Assembly: GCA_012295275.1 (NCBI GenBank)
Contig: CM022665.1
Coordinates: 20,683,150 to 20,698,149, forward strand
Direction: 5' to 3'
Length of the DNA stretch: 15,000 bases
Source of the DNA: Chrysomallon squamiferum
Lineage: Eukaryota > Mollusca > Gastropoda > Neomphalida > Peltospiridae
Shown here: positions 9,367 through 15,000 of the stretch, one piece after another
How positions within the stretch are numbered: the stretch's first letter is position 1
Layout: each line of letters begins with the position of its first letter
Notes under the pieces: model-generated
Database searches by the model: none
What the model was told of the DNA's origin: nothing
Seen by the model: only the letters and a program-made list of their open reading frames with translations
Position numbers and translations under genes: made by a program

Positions 9367-10005
9367 GCTAAACGAGAAACCGCAAAACGCGACAAGAAGA
9401 GTAGTGTCTTGAAATCGGTTCAGAAAGAAAGCGGTCAAAAAATGACGTAACGACAAACGAGCGAGTCGAGACTCTCGGAGATAAAAGTAACAGATTAATG
9501 AGAGTGTGATCAGCGGATTTAACAACACATTTTATAAAATGTTTGTTAGAAGCGTTTTTCTCGTACGTTAATGTGATGACAGGAAAACCCCAGCGCTGCT
9601 GCTTAAATTGTAACTTTTACTGGTAAGCAAGAAGTGATCTTTTTATATCTGCCTTATCATAAACGGTAAAAAAACAAAAATAATAATAAATAAATAAATA
9701 AATAAAAATGAGGAAATAGTGACAATGTAATAGTGAAATCACTGAATAAAGTGAGCGATGTACTATATAAATGTTACAAAACTTATCAGTGTTTATCGCC
9801 GACAGCGACACCTGGTGTCTGGAATTCCAAAACGACCTCTACAACACCTTGACAATAAGATTCACTGAGAGTCGTTTCTCACCTGGCCAATGTTTAGTTT
9901 TCCTCACCTTTGATCTTCGTTATCAGAGTTTTCACTCGTTTATCACCTGTATTTCTTTTATCTCCGTGTTACTCAATAGTAAAACAATTCTTCTAACAAT
10001 ACTGT
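9367..10005. other. Unique stretch without a supported gene
   Basis: It contains TGACGTAA at 9443-9450 and a short (TAA)/(TAAA) tract at about 9681-9707. A plus-strand frame opens with ATG at 9771 and runs about 80 codons before entering the AGT array. Its unique part has no recognised domain and its length is mostly due to the stop-free repeat, so I do not call it a gene. Confidence 0.45.
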
Positions 10006-10009
10006 ACAG

Positions 10010-10370
10010 TAGTAGTACTAGGAATGATAGTAGTAGTAGTATTAATAGTAGTGATAACAGTAGTAGTAATAGTAGTGATAACAGTAGTAGTAATAGTAGT
10101 GGTAGTATCAGTAGTATTAGTAGTTGTGATCGTGGTAACAGTAGTAGTAATAGCAAAAATAGTGGTAACTGTAGTAGTAGTAGTAACAGTAGTAGTAGTA
10201 GTTATAGTAACAGAAGCTGTAATAGTAGAAGTAGTAGTATTAACAGTAATAGTAGCTGTATTAATAATAGTAGTAATAGCAGAAATTGCAGTAGTTACAG
10301 CAGTAGTAGTAGAAATAGTCGTAGCTGCAGTAGAAGTAATAGTAGTTGTGTTAGTAGTTGTTGCAGTTGT
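10010..10370 (+). repeat. Imperfect (AGT)n trinucleotide array
   Basis: AGT units dominate, with AAT, GAT, TGT, AAC and AGA variants. A 24-bp block is repeated in tandem at 10044-10067 and 10068-10091. Read as AGT it gives a Ser/Asn-rich frame, as GTA a Val-rich frame, and as TAG only stops. Both long frames are products of the triplet period. It is followed by TTTA repeats to about 10405. Confidence 0.95.
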
Positions 10371-10405
10371 ATTATTTTTTATTTATTTTATTATTTATTT
10401 ATTTA

Positions 10406-10560
10406 ATTAATCTCAATACTTATTATTTAATTAACAGAAACTGTTTGTAAATAATAATAACAATAATAAACTGTCACTGTTTTCTATTAGTACGATTAAA
10501 AACAGCCTACAATCGCTCGACCTATTTTAACAATAAAAGAGATAATTTTACACATTTAGA
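10406..10560. other. AT-rich spacer
   Basis: AT-rich with AATAATAA words. I see nothing else. Confidence 0.5.
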
Positions 10561-10965
10561 GCGAAGTAGCAAACAATCGTGTTTTTGATGACGTGTGACG
10601 AACACGTCCACGTTCACAACAGTTCACAACGACGACAAAAGCAGTTTATTGAGAGAACGGCAGTGTATTCACAACGTCTTCATGAACGAGTACATCACAC
10701 ACAAAAACTGGACAATGACGAACACAGATTCTTGTATTCGCATTCTACACACGAGTACTGGACTCCCCACTGTTTAGCGAGACCTACTTCGTTACAGTGG
10801 CTAAACTTTTGTTAGATTCTTTTTCATTTCATCCACAAACACAACTTCACTTTATTGCCCGCAATCCACTCACGCACAGAATGAAATCGGCAGGAGGCTT
10901 TCAAATCGTTTGTTAGGGGCGGGGTGTTGGTTTTGGCGACGACCTGTTCGGGGCGTATGAAACGT
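10560..10965. other. GC-richer unique block, function unknown
   Basis: It starts with a 7-bp stem-loop at 10590-10608 (GACGTGT, loop GACGA, ACACGTC), then two tandem copies of GTTCACAAC at 10612-10631. A GC-box-like AGGGGCGGGGT lies at 10915-10925. Overlapping frames of 78 and 60 codons (10579-10815, 10595-10777) are open in two phases, match nothing I recognise and have no clear splice or poly-A context. It may be regulatory or a decayed element; I cannot tell. Confidence 0.4.
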
Positions 10966-11510
<545 letters not shown>

Positions 11511-11814
11511 ATGGTATTAAATCTTTAATCATGAAAGTAGATGGCTGAATTAAAAATATAAAAATAAAATGTGAGAAATTTCCTTTCGAAGTTTAATTTA
11601 AAAAACCTTTAGCAGTTCATTTAATAATATTTTCTTTATTTACAAAAAAAAAATTTAATTTAAAAATAATAATAATAATCATCATAAAATAAAAAATAAC
11701 AAAATATTTGTCGAGTATTGTTCCTACTGAAAAGAGGAAGTTAAAAAGCTAGATTAGTGATTGACTTCCCCTTGATGAACTCTCTAAAAACTGAGACACT
11801 ACTTGACACGAGCA
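11511..11814. other. AT-rich stretch without a gene
   Basis: AT-rich unique DNA with short (AAT)n. No gene or structure is visible. Confidence 0.55.
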
Positions 11815-11824
11815 GAAAGCAATG

Positions 11825-11838
11825 GTAACCATGGAAAT
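11825..11838. promoter_or_regulatory. Degenerate RFX X-box-like site
   Basis: GTAACCATGGAAAT fits GTNRCCNNRGYAAC except for the Y and the final C. It lies about 120 bp from the full-consensus site at 11959. Confidence 0.25.
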
Positions 11839-11958
11839 GAGAAACCATTTAAAAACTTTGTGTTTGTTTCATCAGCTATACAAACAATGCCATGACGTGA
11901 CCTCTGCTCGTACCATTATTGTTATCATTATCTATGAATTATCACTGATAAAAGATGC

Positions 11959-11972
11959 GTTGCCTAGGTAAC
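11959..11972. promoter_or_regulatory. Full-consensus RFX X-box
   Basis: GTTGCCTAGGTAAC matches GTNRCCNNRGYAAC at all fixed and degenerate positions. X-boxes of this form bind RFX winged-helix factors in animals and mark many ciliary and neuronal promoters. An ATG at 11955 overlaps it and opens an 83-codon frame that runs into the GGAT repeats; it has no recognised domain. Confidence 0.4.
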
Positions 11973-12185
11973 ACAGGCATCGTCACAGACCGTACCGGAA
12001 CTGACAGAAAAAGAAAAACAAATCTCGATTTTCCCCTTCACTCCAGCAATCTGAGTGGAAATTTCAGTCACTCGTACATCAACAACACAACTGATGTCAC
12101 ACTCCAAACAACTCAATTAATTTACTATGCAGTTTTATCAGCAGTATTAACAGATGAATGGAGCAATGAAGTGAACAGAAAAACA
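11973..12185. other. Unique stretch without a supported gene
   Basis: Unique DNA of mixed composition, covered by the middle of the unsupported 83-codon plus-strand frame (11955-12206). No splice signals or domain are convincing. Confidence 0.45.
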
Positions 12186-12331
12186 TATGGATGGATGGAT
12201 GGATAGATGGATAGATAGATGGATAGATGGATGAACAGATGGACCAATGGATAAACAGATGGACCAATGGATAAACAGATGGATATATATGAATGGACGA
12301 ATGGATATATATGGATGGACGAATGGATGAA
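12186..12331 (+). repeat. Nested GGAT-derived tandem array
   Basis: (GGAT)n and GATA variants occupy 12188-12232. Then a 20-bp unit (ACAGATGGACCAATGGATAA) occurs twice at 12235-12274, and a 22-bp unit twice at 12279-12322 with one mismatch. Larger units have arisen from the tetranucleotide seed. The Ser-Ile-His-Pro minus-strand frame is its translation. Confidence 0.93.
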
Positions 12332-12517
12332 TGCATGAAAAGACTAAAATACTTGATATTTAGTTGAATTGAGGTCAGGTTTAACTACAAGCAAAAAAAA
12401 AAAAAAAGATGTATCTTAAAGCCTCACGCAAGAGGAGGCGTTTAAGAACTTCAGTTCGAGTATTGCAGGTTATTCTCTGTTGTTTATTTGACAGTCTATG
12501 GACATTCACACCTTAAG
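12332..12517. other. Short unique stretch
   Basis: A 15-base A run at 12393-12407 and a small stem GCCTC / GAGGC at 12421-12439. A B-box-like AGTTCGAGTA follows at about 12452, but there is no cloverleaf or A box, so no tRNA. Confidence 0.5.
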
Positions 12518-12720
12518 TCATTCATAAATCTTAGCACATACTTAACGTAACGTATAGTAAGTAACGTACGATACACTATATTTACATTATAGGTGTTACG
12601 GCTGTACAAACTTGATGTTGGACGGATTTGATTAAGACAAGTAACATCTGTCATTAATACATTTCGGCACGTAATTAATGTAACGTATATTAGTGTACGA
12701 TACACTGGATTCATAGCACG
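12518..12720. repeat. Diverged tandem duplication (133/129-bp offset)
   Basis: 12518-12577 resembles 12651-12706. The left 38 bases align without gaps at offset 133 (both include AGCAC or GGCAC and GTAACGTAT). After a 4-bp deletion, GTACGATACACT is exact at offset 129. The minus-strand frame 12496-12753 shows the duplication as two related segments beginning VYRTL, but has no known domain and is not called. Confidence 0.65.
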
Positions 12721-13073
12721 CACTATTGTTACTGAGCTCCCAATCAAGGACAAAGTCGAAATTTTATTGAAATTCTTCTAATTGAGACGCAGCTTGTTGC
12801 ATCCTAAACATACGCACGAAAATGTGAAATCAATGGCTGACGCAGAAAACAATGTTATTCATTGGCAACCCGATAGCCTGGTGAAGGTAAAATGAAGTTA
12901 GCATTTTCATACATTTCTTAGAAATTGACAACATGTTTCGGCTTGGTGGTGAGTCAGGTATTATAAGAACCGAAATACATTATCAAAAATCTTTACTGAA
13001 AACATAACATCCATGGTCAAAGTGAAATGTGAAACTGGAGAGAAATCAATGGCAACAAACAAGAAACCAGAGG
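12721..13073. other. Unique stretch with one coding-like short frame
   Basis: Mixed-composition unique DNA. An ATG at 12833 opens 18 codons ending at AAG before GTAAAA, which could be a splice donor. Without a partner exon this stays an observation and not a gene call. Confidence 0.4.
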
Positions 13074-13144
13074 TTTTTTTTTTTTTTTCTTCCTTGTTTT
13101 TTTTTTTTTTACAAACAGAACTAAAAAAAAAAAAAAAAAAAAAA
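13074..13144. repeat. Poly-T and poly-A tracts in inverted order
   Basis: T runs at 13074-13088 and 13097-13110 are followed after 12 bases by a 22-base A run (13123-13144). The second T run and the A run can pair as a long A-T hairpin. Confidence 0.9.
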
Positions 13145-13215
13145 CGTTTGTTGTTTGATTGAGCGGCGCTGCTCTTTCTCTCTCTTCAAGTTATTAAAAC
13201 TGATTCTTGCCAACT

Positions 13216-13530
13216 CAACGGAATTATGGGAAGCGTGTTAATTGAGTCATGGAAAAGAGCAGGAATTTAGGAATTAATAAACAGGAATGAAGTCATTAGT
13301 AAACAGGAAAAGAACAAATTTAGCTCGCTGACAGAACCTCACTCGCTGTAATTTCATTTCAGTTTTTAATTCAGTTTTGGCCTTGATGTGTTAAATACAA
13401 AAATACAGAGACAATGGAATTGTGGGTAATATGATAATAAAATCAAGTAGCCACACAGGAAATAACACAAGTATTTAATTAGAGAACCTTGCAGTATAAA
13501 ATTTCCTTTTAGTTTTTACATTTAGCTTTG
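13216..13530 (+). repeat. Diverged tandem duplication
   Basis: 13216-13380 resembles 13412-13530. Matching words in order are CAAYGGAATTRTGGG (offset 196), AGAACC (offset 150), AATTTC and AGTTTTTA (offset 150), and a final TTTTG or CTTTG. A deletion of about 46 bp in the second copy reconciles the offsets. Copies are old, with many substitutions. No coding frame. Confidence 0.5.
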
Positions 13531-13548
13531 TTTGTTTTGTTGGTCTGG

Positions 13549-13652
13549 TTTTTTTTTTTTTTTTTTTTTTTTTTTTCTTTTTTTATGTTTGGCATTTTTA
13601 TCGGTTTCTTTTTATCAAAAACATTTTCTTTTGTTTTTTTCCTTCTTCTCTT

Positions 13653-13713
<61 letters not shown>
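13549..13713 (+). repeat. Long T-rich tract with 59-base poly-T
   Basis: T runs at 13549-13576 and 13655-13713 are separated by T-rich sequence. The two Phe-rich frames over this region are artefacts. Confidence 0.97.
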
Positions 13714-13715
<2 letters not shown>

Positions 13716-14072
13716 GGGATTTGACTATTTTGCGTTCACAGGCCGCTGATACTTCTACTATGTGAATATCTGGTGAAGTGTATCAACTTAACATAAAACT
13801 TTTTTTCTTTGATTTAGAGGTAGGACAAAAAAGAAAAACAATCCTTTTTGATGCCCAAACTTTTTTCTAAAATAAATTTTAGTATCTAATATGAAAATTA
13901 TTTTAACTGGGTTAAGAAAAAGAACACAGAGAAGAAAAAAGTTAAAAAATGTTTTGTTTAAAAAACTTTAAAAAGTAATGTTTGCAATATGAAACGTTTT
14001 GTCAAACACATAAATGGATGATGGATGAATTGAAATTGATTAAATATTAATTTAGTTTAAAATATCATTCAA
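13714..14072. other. AT-rich stretch without a gene
   Basis: AT-rich unique DNA with many stops. It contains a short ATGGATGATGGATGA at about 14013. No gene or structure is visible. Confidence 0.55.
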
Positions 14073-14739
14073 AAATGAGGAAACGCATTTTAAAACTTAA
14101 CACAGGAGTTAAGGAACATATTCTGAACACAAGAAGAGAAAATATTCAGAGCATTTACACTCAGAAGTGAAAGAAAACATTTTAAAACTGTTTCTCAGAA
14201 ATGAGGGAAAAGTTTTAAAACTGCTACTCAGAACTGAAGGTAAACATGTTGTTAAAATGTCACTAACAAATGAACACATTTTAAAACTCAGAAATGAACA
14301 TGTTGTTAAAATGTTGCTAACAAATGAACACATTTTAAAACTACTACTCAGAAATGAACATGTTGTTAAAATGTTGCTAACAAATGAACACATTTTAAAA
14401 CTGCTACTCAGAAATGAACATGTTGTTAAAATGTTGCTAACAAATGAACACATTTTAAAACTCAGAAATGAACATGTTGTTAAAATGTTGCTAACAAATG
14501 AACACATTTTAAAACTCAGAAATGAACATGTTGTTAAAATGTTGCTAACAAATGAACACATTTTAAAACTACTACTCAGAAATGAACATGTTGTTAAAAT
14601 GTTGCTAACAAATGAACACATTTTAAAACTGCTACTCAGAAATGAACATGTTGTTAAAATGTTACTAACAAATGAACACATTTTAAAACTGCTACTCAGA
14701 AATGAACATGTTGTTAAAATGTTACCAAACATTTTTTAA
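14073..14739 (+). repeat. 60/54-bp minisatellite, open on both strands
   Basis: Seven near-identical units run from 14291 to 14698 (starts 14291, 14351, 14411, 14465, 14519, 14579, 14639): five of 60 bp and two of 54 bp, the short ones lacking 6 bp before CTCA. A diverged unit (14231) precedes them and a truncated one (14699) follows. Older 30-34-bp copies reach back to 14073. Each unit is itself two related halves, AAATGAACATG... and AAATGAACACA.... All lengths are multiples of three, so both strands stay open (plus 14167-14739, minus 14732-14109). On the plus strand this gives NEHVVKMLLT and NEHILKLLLR decapeptides. The plus frame opens at GTG, not ATG. No protein family is recognised; I treat it as non-coding. 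Confidence 0.93.
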
Positions 14740-15000
14740 ATGTTTTAATCAAAGAGAGTCATCTTTAAAGCTCTTATTTAAAAATTATGAAACATATTTC
14801 TAAACTGATACTTCTATTACAACGTAAAATGATCAACAACCCTGAGTTGGCCCAAACAAAACACAGCACTTAACATATACGTCACTGAAATGTAATACAG
14901 ATGATATTTAAACTTGTTACATATAAATAATAATGCACAGCTAATTAATTTTAAATACATAATGTTGTAACTAAGTTGTTGGTATTTTAAAGCACAAAAC
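14740..15000. other. AT-rich stretch, nothing seen
   Basis: AT-rich unique DNA. I see no gene, repeat or structure. Confidence 0.55.

Noticed and set aside
9771-10406. 211-codon plus-strand open frame
   Set aside because: Most of its length is the AGT array read in its Ser/Asn phase. The first 80 codons match no family I recognise.
10024-10410. Val-rich 128-codon frame
   Set aside because: It is the GTA phase of the same AGT array.
10579-10815. 78-codon frame in the GC-richer block
   Set aside because: A second phase is also open across the same stretch, no domain is visible, and it lacks splice or poly-A context.
12097-12336. Ser-Ile-His-Pro repeat protein on the minus strand
   Set aside because: It is the complement of the GGAT array, whose frames happen to lack stops.
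12421-12470. tRNA-like element with GTTCGAGTA
   Set aside because: There is no A box at the right distance and no acceptor stem.
14073-14739. CRISPR array reading of the regular repeats
   Set aside because: Units are directly adjacent with no unique spacers, and the genome context is eukaryotic.

Overview
This window looks like non-coding DNA from an animal genome. It is strongly AT-rich and has no long non-repetitive open reading frame. It is full of long pure microsatellites (CT/GA, GT/CA, AGT, GGAT and TTCA types) and homopolymer runs of up to about 59 bases. There is no operon-like packing, and I see no rRNA, intact tRNA, CRISPR array or recognisable transposase or reverse transcriptase. 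The microsatellite load and the AT-rich unique DNA fit an invertebrate intergenic region or large intron. A mollusc or other lophotrochozoan is my best guess, but nothing in the sequence fixes the taxon.

Layout: 1-655 is GC-richer unique DNA with an interrupted inverted repeat. 656-2170 is A-rich and T-rich simple sequence ending in a (CT) array. 2171-3000 is plain AT-rich DNA. 3008-3462 is CA-rich. 3595-4190 holds poly-A and a duplicated CT array. 4223-4437 is a decayed minisatellite of about 42 bp. 4438-5820 is unique, then purine-rich, then AT-rich. 5829-5943 is a palindromic TG/CA tract. 6000-6480 is the most information-dense unique block, with two hairpins and a perfect CACGTG-centred palindrome. 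6515-6855 is an old tandem duplication split by a T-rich insertion. 6856-7540 is AT-rich. 7541-7860 is a second dense unique block, followed by a (GA) array. 8160-8360 carries clustered TAATCC sites. 8361-10000 is mostly unique. 10010-10370 is an AGT-triplet array. 10560-10960 is a GC-richer block. 11216-11366 is a compound GT/TA/GA microsatellite. 11820-11980 carries RFX X-box-like sites. 12186-12331 is a nested GGAT-derived array. 12518-12720 and 13216-13530 are diverged tandem duplications. 13549-13713 is poly-T. 14073-14739 is a 60/54-bp minisatellite open on both strands. The rest is plain.

No protein-coding gene is called. Every long open frame is explained by a repeat whose unit length is a multiple of three or that lacks stop codons, or is of a size expected by chance. 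The unique GC-richer blocks (1-655, 6000-6480, 7541-7860, 8160-8360, 10560-10960, 11820-11980) are the best candidates for conserved cis-regulatory DNA. That is inference from motif content only. The recurring theme is local duplication: at least five independent segments duplicated in tandem or over short distances and then diverged, several of them carrying or interrupted by simple repeats.
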